A DNA stretch of 64,000 bases. Source: Pelomonas sp965229315 (GTDB taxonomy: Bacteria; Pseudomonadota; Gammaproteobacteria; Burkholderiales; Burkholderiaceae_C). How positions within the stretch are numbered: the stretch's first letter is position 1; each line of letters starts with the position of its first letter. The DNA lies in the NCBI RefSeq assembly GCF_965229315.1, contig NZ_CBDDJA010000002.1, positions 2,542,001 through 2,606,000 on the forward strand. Direction: 5' to 3'. A program made the position numbers and the translations under genes. Positions 52,626 through 61,300 of the stretch are shown here, one piece after another. A model generated the notes under the pieces. The model worked only from the letters and a program-made list of their open reading frames with translations, searched no databases and had not been told where the DNA came from.

Positions 52626-54830
52626 ATGAAACGCCTGCTCATCATTTCTGCGCTGATCGCCGGCTCTGCCTTCGCCGCCGAGCCGATGCCGACCACGCCG
52701 CCGTCACGCCCCAAGATCGGCCTCGTGCTGTCCGGCGGCGGCGCGCGCGGCCTGGCACACATCGGCGTGTTGCGGGTGCTGGAAGAGTTGAAGGTGCCGG
52801 TGGACCTCATTGTCGGCACCAGCATGGGCGCGGTCGTCGGCGGTGCGTATGCGTCGGGGCGCAGCGTTGACGAGCTGGAGGCGCTGGTCAAGGGCGCGCA
52901 GTGGGGCGAGATCCTGGCCGACCGGCCCGCGCGTGAGCGGCTGGCCATCCGCCGCCGCGAGGACGACGAGAAAGTGCCGTCGCGCATCGAGTTCGGCTAC
53001 ACCTGGTCGCGCGGCGCCACGTTGCCCAGCGGCGCGGCGGCCAACGGGGCGCTGGAGGCCACACTGTCGTCGCTGCTGCCCGCCGCGCGCGCCGAGGAAC
53101 CACTGCGCCGCCTGCCCATCCCGTTCCGCGCCGTGGCGACCGACCTGCTGTCGGGCGAGATGCTGGACCAGGCCGACACGCCGCTCTTCCAGGCGCTGCG
53201 TGCCTCGATGGCGGTGCCGGGCGTGTTCGCGCCGCTGCGCGTCAACGGCCGCCCGCTGGTGGACGGCGGCCTGGTGCGCAACCTGCCGGTGGACCTGGCG
53301 CGCAGCCTGGGAGCTGAACTCATCATCGCGGTCAACGTGGGCACGCCGCTGCTGGAGGACCGCGAGATCACCAGCGCCGTCATGGTGGCCAACCAGATGC
53401 TGCAGATCCTCACCGAGCAGAACGTGCAGCGCTCGCTGCGTGAACTGCAGGCGCAGGACATCGTCATCGACCCCGACCTCGTCAGCATGGGCTTCATGGA
53501 GTTCGCGCGTGCCGGCGAGGCCATCGCCACGGGCCGCCGCGCCGCGCTCGCCGCCCAGTCGCGGCTGGAGCAGTTGGCCGCGCCCGCCGAGCAGGCCCGG
53601 CTGCAGGCGCGCCGCCTGGCGACGCCCGAGTCCGCGCTGCCGGCCTTGCCGCTGGGCGAGCTGCGGATCACCGGCACGCAGCGCCTCAACGCCGAGGCGC
53701 TGAAGGCCGAACTCGCGCTGCAGCCCGGCGACGCCATCGGCCGCCGGGAGCTGAATCGCGCCGTCGAGCAACTGGACGGCAGCGGTGCGCTGGAGCGCAT
53801 CGAGACCGAGATCGACGACCGCGACGGCCGCCGCGACGTGACATTCAAGCTCACCGAGGCCGACTGGGCGGCCAGCCGGCTGCGCTTCGGCCTGGAGCTC
53901 TACAGCAACTTCGCCGAGGCCAACAGCTACTCGCTGGTGGCGATGCACGTGGCCGACTGGCTCAACCCCTGGGGCGCGGAGGTGCGCACCATCGCGCGCA
54001 TCGGCTCGTCGCGTGGCCTCAACACGGAGTTCTACCAGCCACTGGGCCCGGGCTCGCGCTGGTTCGCAGCGGCGCGGCTGAGCTACGAGGCCGGCAACAA
54101 CGATGTCTTCAACCAGGGCCAGCGCGCGCTGCGGCTGTCCAGCAGCCTCAGCAGCGGGCAGATCGAATTGGGCCACCGCATCGCCGGCGTGGGTGACCTG
54201 CGCTTCGGCCTGGGCCGGCTGCGCGCCAGCGATGAAGTCATCCTGCCGGTGCTGCCCACCAATGACCGCCGCTCGCAGGTCTACGGCCAGCAGTACCTGG
54301 AGCTGCACACCGACACGCTGGATTCGCTGGCCTTCCCCAGCCGCGGGCAGTGGACGACGGCGCGCATCGAGTGGCTGCGCCCGGCCGGCGAGCCGCGCGT
54401 GGTGAACGCGTCGCTGATCGGCCTGTCCGCCTTCCGCCTTGGCGAGTGGGCCGGGCAGCTCTACGGCGAAGCGGCGCACGCCGAGCGCGGCCAGGCGCGC
54501 TCGCTGGGCGGCTACCTTCGCCTGTCGGGCACCGCGGACCGCTCGCTGGTGGGCGAGAACATGGCGCTGCTGCGCGTGGTGATGGCGCGGCGCATCGGCG
54601 AGATGCCGGTGGGCCTGGGGCATGCGGTGCGCGTGGGCTTTTCGCTGGAGACGGGCGCGGTGGGCGACGGCGCCGGGCTGCGCCTGGCCAACCTGCCGCG
54701 CCATGGCTGGCGGCAGGCGGCGAGCGGCTTCCTCAGCGTCGACACGCGCTTCGGGCCCTTCTTCGTCGCGGTGGGCACGACACGCGGCGGCGACACGGCG
54801 GCCTACCTGCTGCTGGGCCCCACCTGGTAG
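52626..54830 (+). CDS. Patatin-like phospholipase, PlpD-type (type Vd) autotransporter
   Basis: 734 residues; signal peptide about 1-18. The patatin domain has GGGARGLAHIGVL, nucleophile Ser66 (GTSMGA) and Asp213 (VDGGLVRN). A POTRA-like segment (LGELRITGTQRLNAEALKAEL) at about 345-420 leads into an outer-membrane barrel of the surface-antigen type ending FVAVGTTRGGDTAAYLLLGPTW. The architecture matches Pseudomonas PlpD, a secreted lipase. The start is 40 bp from the divergent ispF start. Confidence 0.9.
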   Translation: MKRLLIISALIAGSAFAAEPMPTTPPSRPKIGLVLSGGGARGLAHIGVLRVLEELKVPVDLIVGTSMGAVVGGAYASGRSVDELEALVKGAQWGEILADRPARERLAIRRREDDEKVPSRIEFGYTWSRGATLPSGAAANGALEATLSSLLPAARAEEPLRRLPIPFRAVATDLLSGEMLDQADTPLFQALRASMAVPGVFAPLRVNGRPLVDGGLVRNLPVDLARSLGAELIIAVNVGTPLLEDREITSAVMVANQMLQILTEQNVQRSLRELQAQDIVIDPDLVSMGFMEFARAGEAIATGRRAALAAQSRLEQLAAPAEQARLQARRLATPESALPALPLGELRITGTQRLNAEALKAELALQPGDAIGRRELNRAVEQLDGSGALERIETEIDDRDGRRDVTFKLTEADWAASRLRFGLELYSNFAEANSYSLVAMHVADWLNPWGAEVRTIARIGSSRGLNTEFYQPLGPGSRWFAAARLSYEAGNNDVFNQGQRALRLSSSLSSGQIELGHRIAGVGDLRFGLGRLRASDEVILPVLPTNDRRSQVYGQQYLELHTDTLDSLAFPSRGQWTTARIEWLRPAGEPRVVNASLIGLSAFRLGEWAGQLYGEAAHAERGQARSLGGYLRLSGTADRSLVGENMALLRVVMARRIGEMPVGLGHAVRVGFSLETGAVGDGAGLRLANLPRHGWRQAASGFLSVDTRFGPFFVAVGTTRGGDTAAYLLLGPTW

Positions 54831-54862
54831 CGGGCGCCGGGCGCCGCCGAGCGCCTTGCCGG

Positions 54863-55567
54863 TCAGCCGCGCGTGAGCAGCAGCCGCTCGGCCAGCGCGA
54901 AGTCTTCCGGCCAGGTCACCTTGAGGTTGGCCACGGACGCCTTCACCAACCGTGGCGACAAGCCCAGGCGCTCGACGGCGCTGGCCTCGTCGGTCGCGGC
55001 GGCACCCATCGCGGTCAGCGCGCGCTCGACCAGCGCGAGGCGGAACATCTGCGGCGTCTGTGCGACCCATTTGTCGCGGCGGTCCACGGTGGCGGTGACG
55101 CGGCCCGCGGCGTCGCCGACCTTCAGCGTGTCGGCCACCGGCTGGGCGAGCAGGCCGCCGACGGCGTCGTGATCGCAGGCGTCGATGAGCGCCTCCACCC
55201 ACTCGGGTTGCAGCAGGCAGCGTGCCGCGTCATGCACCAGCACCCAGTCGTCGTCCAGCGCGCCGCGCCGGCGCAGTTCGGCCAGACCGCCCAGCACGCT
55301 CTCGGCGCGGCTCGCGCCGCCCACGCGGGCGAGCCAGCCGGCGTAGCCTGGCAGCGCGGCCTCGAAGCGCTCGTCCGCCGGTGACAGCACCACCAGCGTC
55401 TGCACGATGCGCGGCACCGCCGCCAGCGCGGCCAGCGCATGCGCCAGCATCGGCTGGCCGGCCACGGTCACGTATTGCTTGGGTTGCCCGGCGCCGGAGC
55501 GCTCGCCGACGCCGGCGGCCGGCACGATGGCATAGCAGCGCGGGCTGCGCGCAGTGGAAGCGTTCAT
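54863..55567 (-). CDS. ispD: 2-C-methyl-D-erythritol 4-phosphate cytidylyltransferase
   Basis: MEP-pathway nucleotidyltransferase of 234 residues. Motif IVPAAGVGERSGAGQPKQYV near residue 14, VHDAARCLL in the middle and TDEASAVERLGL plus NLKVTWPEDFALAE at the end are all family marks. It starts nine bases after the stop of the bestrophin gene on the same strand. Confidence 0.95.
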   Translation of the reverse strand: MNASTARSPRCYAIVPAAGVGERSGAGQPKQYVTVAGQPMLAHALAALAAVPRIVQTLVVLSPADERFEAALPGYAGWLARVGGASRAESVLGGLAELRRRGALDDDWVLVHDAARCLLQPEWVEALIDACDHDAVGGLLAQPVADTLKVGDAAGRVTATVDRRDKWVAQTPQMFRLALVERALTAMGAAATDEASAVERLGLSPRLVKASVANLKVTWPEDFALAERLLLTRG

Positions 55568-55575
55568 GGTGCGGA

Positions 55576-56532
55576 TTAGAGCAACAGGTAGTCCACCGGC
55601 TCCAGCGGCGGCGGCGGTGCCGGGTCGCCCAGCGCCTGGCGCATGTCGATCTCGATGCCGCGGCAGATCGCGTCCAGCGGCAGGTCGTTGGCCTGGGTGC
55701 CGAAGGGCTCCTCGATCTCGTCGCCCAGCATGTCCAGCCCGAAGAAGGTGTAGGCCACGATGGCGACGACGACAGGCGTCATCACACCGATGGAGTCGAC
55801 GAGGCCGAAGGGCAGCAGGAAGCAGTAGAGATAGGCCGTTCGGTGCAGCAGCAGCGAATAGGCGAAGGGCAGCGGCGTGTTGCGGATGCGCTCGCAGCTG
55901 GCCGCCGCGGCCGTCAGCCCCGACAGCGTGGCGTCCAGGTGAGCGGCGCGCACGCTGTCCAGCAGGCCGTCGCGGCGGCACTGCGCGAGGTCGGCGCCCA
56001 TCGCCAGCATCAGCGTCGCGGGCCGGTTGTGCGCGCCGGCCAGCGCCTGGCGGTCGCCCGGCAGCAGCAGGCCGTCCAGCCCGGCCTCGTCGGTCGGGCG
56101 GTCGCGCAGCAGGTGCTTCAGCGTCGTACAGAAGGCCACCGTGCGCAGCAGGAGGCGCACGCGCACGTCGGCCAGGTCGCGCGGGTCGGCGGGCGCTGAC
56201 GTCGCTGAAGGCGGGTCGATCAGGTGCAGCGCCTGGCGGGCCAGGTTGCGCGAGCGCAGCAGCAATTCGCCCCACAGCTTGCGCGCTTCCCAGTAGCGGT
56301 CGTAACAGGCGCTGTTGCGAAAGCCCAGGAAGATGGCCAGCGGCAGGCCCATCAGCGTGAATGGGATGGTGGACACCAGCACCGCATCGTGGCCGGCCAG
56401 CGCGTGGTGGGCGATGGTGACGGCCACCGCCAGAAGCACGTTGGCGATCAGCACTGCGCGGATGCGGCCCAGGATGGAGCCGCGCAGCACGAAGAACAGT
56501 TGCAGCGCGGTGGGGCGGTCTCGCAGGATCAT
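55576..56532 (-). CDS. Bestrophin-family channel
   Basis: 318 residues of the YneE/bestrophin family, pentameric ion channels of the inner membrane. Characteristic stretches: IPFTLMGLPLAIFLGFRNSACYDRYWEARKLWG, RIRNTPLPFAYSLLLHR and DEIEEPFGTQANDLPLDAI. Four hydrophobic regions. Ion selectivity cannot be told from sequence. Confidence 0.9.
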   Translation of the reverse strand: MILRDRPTALQLFFVLRGSILGRIRAVLIANVLLAVAVTIAHHALAGHDAVLVSTIPFTLMGLPLAIFLGFRNSACYDRYWEARKLWGELLLRSRNLARQALHLIDPPSATSAPADPRDLADVRVRLLLRTVAFCTTLKHLLRDRPTDEAGLDGLLLPGDRQALAGAHNRPATLMLAMGADLAQCRRDGLLDSVRAAHLDATLSGLTAAAASCERIRNTPLPFAYSLLLHRTAYLYCFLLPFGLVDSIGVMTPVVVAIVAYTFFGLDMLGDEIEEPFGTQANDLPLDAICRGIEIDMRQALGDPAPPPPLEPVDYLLL

Positions 56533-56562
56533 GCCGGCATTGTCGCCAGCGCTGGCCCGCGG

Positions 56563-57312
56563 TCAGTCGTCGTGGCCGGGGCTCTGGCGTGCCAGCCGCC
56601 GCAGCAGGCCCGGCCAGGCGAGCTGGGCACCGGAGCCGCGCATGACCTTGTCGCTTTGCGCGCGGATGCCGGCCAGGATGGGTGCCGGGATGCGGATCAG
56701 CTCACCGCCACCGGCCTGTGCGGCGATCTGGATCTCGCAGGCGCGCTGCAGCATGAACATCTTCAGGAAGGTGTCCGCCGCGCTGCGCCCCAGCGTCAGC
56801 AGGCCATGGCTGCGCAGGATCATCAGCGACGTGGTGCCGAGGTCCGCCACCAGGCGCGCCTTCTCGTCCGGGTTCAGCGCCACGCCCTCGTAGCCGTGAT
56901 AGCTCAGGCTGGCCAGCGGGAACAGGCTGTGCTGCGACAGCGGCAACAGGCCGTCCTTCTGCGCGCTGACGGCGATGCCGGCCACCGTGTGCAGGTGCAT
57001 GACGAACTGCGCGTCCTCGCGCGCCTCGTGCACGGCGCTGTGGATGATGAAGCCGGCCGGGTTCACGTCGTAGTCGCTGGCCTCGACCTTCTCGCCGGCC
57101 TGATCCACCTTCACGAGGCTGCTGGCCGTGATCTCCTCGAACATCATCCCGTAGGGGTTGATGAGGAAGTGATGCTGCGGCCCCGGCACGCGCGCCGAGA
57201 TGTGCGTGAAGATCAGGTCGTCCCAGCCGTGCAGCGCCGCCAGCCGGTACAGCGCCGCAAGGTCGCAGCGGACGGCCCATTCCTCGGGGCTGATGTGGGC
57301 GGGCTTGGACAT
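56563..57312 (-). CDS. Class II aldolase/adducin-family protein
   Basis: 249 residues. The zinc-binding His residues are seen in VMHLHTVAGIAVS, with a further His in ILRSHGLLTLG; GWDDLIFTHISARVPG and HHFLINPYGMMFEEI are typical of the adducin-like branch whose bacterial members are mostly uncharacterised. Strong AAGGAGA before the ATG. Divergent from rlmN. Confidence 0.88.
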   Translation of the reverse strand: MSKPAHISPEEWAVRCDLAALYRLAALHGWDDLIFTHISARVPGPQHHFLINPYGMMFEEITASSLVKVDQAGEKVEASDYDVNPAGFIIHSAVHEAREDAQFVMHLHTVAGIAVSAQKDGLLPLSQHSLFPLASLSYHGYEGVALNPDEKARLVADLGTTSLMILRSHGLLTLGRSAADTFLKMFMLQRACEIQIAAQAGGGELIRIPAPILAGIRAQSDKVMRGSGAQLAWPGLLRRLARQSPGHDD

Positions 57313-57417
57313 GGTTGTCTCCTTGGGATGTCGTGCAGCCAGCATAGACCGCAGCCGCTGGCCACGGTGTCGCCTGTGTCGGCCGCCGCAGTCGCGTCGG
57401 GGACAATCGCGCGGCCC

Positions 57418-58452
57418 ATGCTGATCTCCGACCTCCGCCAGCGCCTGCGCGCGCTCGGCGCCAACCCCGCCCATGAATCCCGCGTGCTGCGCCACTGGGT
57501 GCAGGCGCTGCCGCTGGACGCCGGCAAGCAGCCGCTGCAGGGCTGGCTGCCGAAGGCGGTCATGCAGACCCTGCCGGCGCTGATGGCCGAGTTGGACGGC
57601 CTCGTCACGCTGCGCAGCGAGCACGCCGGCAACGACGGCCAGTCGGCCCGCCTGCTGCTCGGCTTGACCGATGGCCAGACCGTGGAGACCGTGCTGCTGC
57701 CCCGCGACGGCGTCTGCGTGTCCAGCCAGGTGGGCTGCGCGGTCGGCTGCCGTTTCTGCATGACGGGCACCGAGGGCCTGATCCGCCAGGTCGGCGATGC
57801 CGAGATCGTGGCGCAGGTGGTGGTGGCGCGGCGCAAGAACCCGAAGCTGCGCAAGGTCGTCTTCATGGGCATGGGCGAGCCGGCGCACAACCTCGCCAAC
57901 GTGCTGGACGCGATCACGCTGCTGGGCCGCGAAGGCGGCTTCGCGCACAAGCAACTGGTGTTCTCCACCGTGGGCGACCCACGCGCCTTCGCGGCGCTGA
58001 ACGAGGCCGACGTGAAACCGGCGCTGGCGCTGTCGCTGCACACGACGGACGCAGCCAAGCGCGCCGAACTGCTGCCGCGCGCGCCGCGCCTGTCGCCCGA
58101 AGAACTGGTGGACGCCGCCGAGGCCTACGCCCGCGCCAGTGGCTATCCCATCCAGTACCAGTGGACGCTGCTGGCCGGCGTCAACGACGGGCCCGAGGAG
58201 CTGGACGGCATCGTGCGCCTGCTCAAGGGGCGCTACGGCCTGCTGAACATGATCCCGTTCAACAGCGGGCCCGGCCTGCCCTTCTCGCGGCCGGGCTGGG
58301 AGCGCGCCCGCGCCATCGCCGCCGAGCTGTCGGGCCGCGGCGTGCTGACCAAGCTGCGCGACTCCGCCGGCCAGGACGTGGAAGGCGGCTGCGGCCAACT
58401 GCGCGCACGTGAAGCGCGGGGCCGGATCATCCCGTTGCACCACGCACGCTGA
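57418..58452 (+). CDS. Radical SAM RNA methyltransferase, RlmN family
   Basis: 344 residues. Cluster motif CAVGCRFC (Cys107, 111, 114); Cys100 in DGVCVSSQVG and Cys325 in VEGGCGQL correspond to E. coli RlmN Cys118 and Cys355, so the catalytic set is complete. FMGMGEPAHNLANVLDAI and FSTVGDPRAF support the family. It differs from the usual betaproteobacterial RlmN at the N-terminus and may be a paralogue, so the exact RNA target is uncertain. Confidence 0.85.
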   Translation: MLISDLRQRLRALGANPAHESRVLRHWVQALPLDAGKQPLQGWLPKAVMQTLPALMAELDGLVTLRSEHAGNDGQSARLLLGLTDGQTVETVLLPRDGVCVSSQVGCAVGCRFCMTGTEGLIRQVGDAEIVAQVVVARRKNPKLRKVVFMGMGEPAHNLANVLDAITLLGREGGFAHKQLVFSTVGDPRAFAALNEADVKPALALSLHTTDAAKRAELLPRAPRLSPEELVDAAEAYARASGYPIQYQWTLLAGVNDGPEELDGIVRLLKGRYGLLNMIPFNSGPGLPFSRPGWERARAIAAELSGRGVLTKLRDSAGQDVEGGCGQLRAREARGRIIPLHHAR

Positions 58453-58492
58453 AGCCGCCATCTAGCAGCACTTTTGTTGCCGGATTGATGCT

Positions 58493-58517
58493 GAGCCCCC
58501 GCAAGCCCGGGGGGGCA
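58493..58517 (+). terminator. GC-rich hairpin after rlmN
   Basis: AGCCCCC and GGGGGGC flank a short loop about 40 bp past the rlmN stop. There is no T-run, so it is a weak terminator candidate. Confidence 0.3.
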
Positions 58518-58603
58518 AATACGCCGATTCATCACAGAGCCCAACCCCCATAGAGTCGGCGCAGGTGTGCAGACGCCATGGATGGCGCACCGCCACCCAA
58601 AGG

Positions 58604-58634
58604 TTAAGGCCCCAAAACGGCCTTTCACTTTTTA
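58604..58634 (+). promoter_or_regulatory. Leader hairpin before the PEP-CTERM gene
   Basis: AAGGCC and GGCCTT enclose CCAAAAC and are followed by TCACTTTTTAA, just before the start region of the gene at 58646. A second palindrome, CGCCATGGATGGCG, lies 28 bases earlier. This could be an attenuator in the leader. Confidence 0.35.
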
Positions 58635-58645
58635 ACGAGGGCATC

Positions 58646-59275
58646 ATGAATTTCAAGAAATCCTGCCTCTTCGCACTGACCGGTATTGCCCTGGCCGCTT
58701 CGGCCCAGGCGGACGGCCTGTACAGCGAGAGCTTCGACAACCTGGCCGCCACCGGCTGGATCCTGACCAACAACAGCAGCCCCGCCAGCCTGACCTGGTT
58801 CCAGGGCAACCCCGACATCTTCGCGGCGCAGGCTGGCGCGAGCGGCGCCTACGCCGCAGCCAACTTCAACAGCGCCGTGGGCAGCGGTTCGATCTCCAAC
58901 TGGCTGATCAGCCCCGAGATCACGCTGGGCAGCGCCTCCGTGCTGACCTTCTACGTGCGCACCGAAGCCGTCAGCGGCTACCAGGACGCCCTGAACGTCT
59001 ACTTCCACGCCGGCTCCGACAGCACGACCGCCAGCTTCACGACGGCGCTCACGTCCATCACCGCCGCCCAGGGTTGGACGCAGTACACGGTCACCCTGCC
59101 CAGCGCCGCCACCGGCCGCATCGCCTTCGAGTACACCGTGGGCAACGCCGACAACGCGAACTACATCGGCCTGGACACGCTGCAGATCTCGGCCGTGCCC
59201 GAACCCGCGACCTACGGCCTGATGGCCCTGGGCCTGGTCGGCATCGCGGCGCTGCGCCGCCGTTCGGCCGCCTGA
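58646..59275 (+). CDS. PEP-CTERM surface protein with choice-of-anchor-like domain
   Basis: 209 residues. Signal peptide about 1-23; a beta-rich domain with SESFDNLAATGW, SNWLISPEITLGSASVLTFYVRTEA and ADNANYIGLDTLQIS resembles the choice-of-anchor J (cleaved adhesin-like) domain; then the sorting signal VPEPATYGLMALGLVGIAALRRR. Such proteins are processed by an exosortase and linked to exopolysaccharide; no exosortase gene is in the window. Confidence 0.88.
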   Translation: MNFKKSCLFALTGIALAASAQADGLYSESFDNLAATGWILTNNSSPASLTWFQGNPDIFAAQAGASGAYAAANFNSAVGSGSISNWLISPEITLGSASVLTFYVRTEAVSGYQDALNVYFHAGSDSTTASFTTALTSITAAQGWTQYTVTLPSAATGRIAFEYTVGNADNANYIGLDTLQISAVPEPATYGLMALGLVGIAALRRRSAA

Positions 59276-59325
59276 GCGCGCCTGCGCGCCTCATCCCACC
59301 CATTCATCCGCACAAGGACTCCCCC

Positions 59326-59769
59326 ATGTCGCTGAAGAAATTCGCATCGCGTCGCCCCGGCCTGGCCGTGGCGATCGCCGCGGCCGCGCTGATGGCCGCC
59401 ACGTCGGCCCACGCCAGCAAGGTCGTCAAGGACGCCCAGACCGGCCAGCTGCGCGCCCCCAACGCTGAAGAAATCGCCGCCGAGCAGGCAGCCGCTGCCG
59501 CCAAGTCGGCCATGTCGCGCACGGTCGCCCAGCCGCGCGGCCTGCTGACCGGCAAGGTCAACCCGCAGCCCGTGACGCATGCCAACGGCATGGTGTCCAT
59601 GGAGCTCGACGAGAGCACGCTGCAGTACTCCACCGTCACGCGCAACGCCGACGGCACCCTGAGCTTCGACTGCGTGACCGGCAAGGACGCCGCCGACGCC
59701 GTCGTGAAGGGCACGAAGAAGGCACACGCCCACGTGCACGCCGCCAAGGAGCAGACCTATGAAAAGTAA
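59326..59769 (+). CDS. Small secreted protein next to PEP-CTERM gene
   Basis: 147 residues. Signal peptide about 1-30, then an Ala/Glu-rich stretch (NAEEIAAEQAAAAAKSAMS) and a short conserved-looking end (MELDESTLQYSTVTRNADGTLSFDCVTGKDAADAVVKG) rich in His/Lys/Ala at the tail. It recalls the small proteins NCBI names after their place behind PEP-CTERM genes. Its last 11 bases overlap the protease gene, so the two are probably made together. Confidence 0.7.
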   Translation: MSLKKFASRRPGLAVAIAAAALMAATSAHASKVVKDAQTGQLRAPNAEEIAAEQAAAAAKSAMSRTVAQPRGLLTGKVNPQPVTHANGMVSMELDESTLQYSTVTRNADGTLSFDCVTGKDAADAVVKGTKKAHAHVHAAKEQTYEK

Positions 59770-61237
59770 GCAAATCTTCAAGCTGCTGGCCAGTGCCGCA
59801 GCCGTGTCCGCCGGCCTGCTGGGCCTCGCAGGCCAGGCTCAGGCCGATGTGCAGATCATCATCAACAACATCAACGCGGCCGGCGTCGGTTTCAACGACA
59901 CCACGCCCGTGGACCCCGTTGGTGGCAACACCGGCACGACGCTCGGTGAACAGCGCCTGATCGCCTTCACCTACGCCGCCAACCTGTGGGGCAAGTCGCT
60001 GACCAGCCCGGTGCCGATCTACATCAATGCCCAGTTCTCGGCCCTGACCTGCACGGCCACCAGCGCCACGCTGGGCAGCGCCGGCACCACCAGCGTCTTC
60101 CGCGACTTCGCGAATGCCCCCAAGGCCGGCACGTGGTACTCCTACGCGCTCGCCAACAAGCTGGCCGGCGCCTACCTGGGCACGGCCAACGCCGCGCAGA
60201 TCAACGCCAACTTCAACATCAACCTGGGCAAGACCGGCTGCCTGGACGGCCAGCCGTTCTACCTGGGCCTGGACGGCAACCACGGTCCGAGCGCGGTCGA
60301 CTTCATCGCCACGCTGCAGCACGAGATGGGCCACGGCGTGGGCTTCCAGACGTTCACCAGCGGCAGCACGGGCAACCAGCAGGGCTACGTGAACGCGTCC
60401 AATCCCGGCTACCCGTCGGTGTGGGACCACTACCTCATGGGCAGCGCCACCGGCAAGCTGTGGAAGGACATGACCGCTGCCGAGCGCGTGGCTTCGGCCA
60501 TCAGCGTGGACAAGCTGGTCTGGACCGGCTCCAACGTGACGACGCTGGCACCCCAGGTGCTGCGTGTGGGCGTGCCCAAGGCCACCATCACCGGCTCTGC
60601 GGCCGGTACGGCAGCTGGCCTGTACGCCACCGGTGAAGCATCGTTCGGCCCCTCCGTGGCTGACGCGCCCAAGTCCGGCACGCTGATGCCCATCGTGCCG
60701 ACGTCGACCGCCGACACCAGCGCCATCGGCCTGAGCCTGGGCTGCGACCCGCTGACGGGCAACAACGCCAAGGCCGCGCAGGGCAACATCGTCCTGATCA
60801 GCCGGGGCAGCTGCAACTTCGCCGTCAAGGCGCGCAACGCGCAGGACGCCGGCGCCATCGGTGTGCTGATCGTCAACAACGCCGCAGGCGTGGCCGGCAT
60901 GAGCGGCGCGGACGCGGCGCTGGTGATCCCGACGCTGATGATCGACCAGACCGTCGGTGCCAACCTGCTGGCCAAGCTGGCCACGCGTTCGCGCACCAGC
61001 TCGGGTGTCCAGGCGACGATGGCCCTGTCCGGCACGCAGCTGGCCGGTGCCGACGCGCTGGGCCGCCTGATGATGTACGTCCCGAACCCGTTCGTCAGCG
61101 GCTCGTCGGTCTCGCACTTCGACACCACCGCCACGCGCAACCTGCTGATGGAGCCGGCCATCAACGGCGACCTGACCCAGTCGGTCATCCCGCCGTTCGA
61201 CCTGACGCTGCCCCTGTTGAAGGACATCGGCTGGTAA
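59759..61237 (+). CDS. Secreted metalloprotease-like protein with PA domain
   Basis: 492 residues; signal peptide about 1-29. A zinc-protease motif HEMGHGVGF (His188, Glu189, His192) follows a beta-rich region. A protease-associated domain is inserted at about 320-415 (NIVLISRGSCNFAVKARNAQDAGAIGVLIVNNAAG). It ends LLKDIGW, a common end of such proteins, without a PEP-CTERM signal. A GGAG site in the upstream gene precedes the ATG. It probably cleaves or matures cell-surface proteins. Confidence 0.85.
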   Translation: MKSKQIFKLLASAAAVSAGLLGLAGQAQADVQIIINNINAAGVGFNDTTPVDPVGGNTGTTLGEQRLIAFTYAANLWGKSLTSPVPIYINAQFSALTCTATSATLGSAGTTSVFRDFANAPKAGTWYSYALANKLAGAYLGTANAAQINANFNINLGKTGCLDGQPFYLGLDGNHGPSAVDFIATLQHEMGHGVGFQTFTSGSTGNQQGYVNASNPGYPSVWDHYLMGSATGKLWKDMTAAERVASAISVDKLVWTGSNVTTLAPQVLRVGVPKATITGSAAGTAAGLYATGEASFGPSVADAPKSGTLMPIVPTSTADTSAIGLSLGCDPLTGNNAKAAQGNIVLISRGSCNFAVKARNAQDAGAIGVLIVNNAAGVAGMSGADAALVIPTLMIDQTVGANLLAKLATRSRTSSGVQATMALSGTQLAGADALGRLMMYVPNPFVSGSSVSHFDTTATRNLLMEPAINGDLTQSVIPPFDLTLPLLKDIGW

Positions 61238-61263
61238 TCCGCCGCCCGGCGTTCACAAGCCTG

Positions 61264-61293
61264 AAGGGCACGGCATCCGCCGTGCCCTTTTTT
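61264..61293. terminator. Rho-independent terminator
   Basis: GGGCACGGC-ATCC-GCCGTGCCC followed by TTTTTT, right after the protease gene. A nine-bp perfect stem; it also separates the convergent PEP-CTERM gene. Confidence 0.92.
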
Positions 61294-61300
61294 CATGGGC

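Noticed and set aside
52704..55202. 832-codon open frame on the minus strand
   Set aside because: It is antisense to the patatin autotransporter and has shadow-type composition.
58453..58645. Possible riboswitch before the PEP-CTERM gene
   Set aside because: Hairpins are present, but I could not match the conserved core of the cyclic di-GMP or other common riboswitches.
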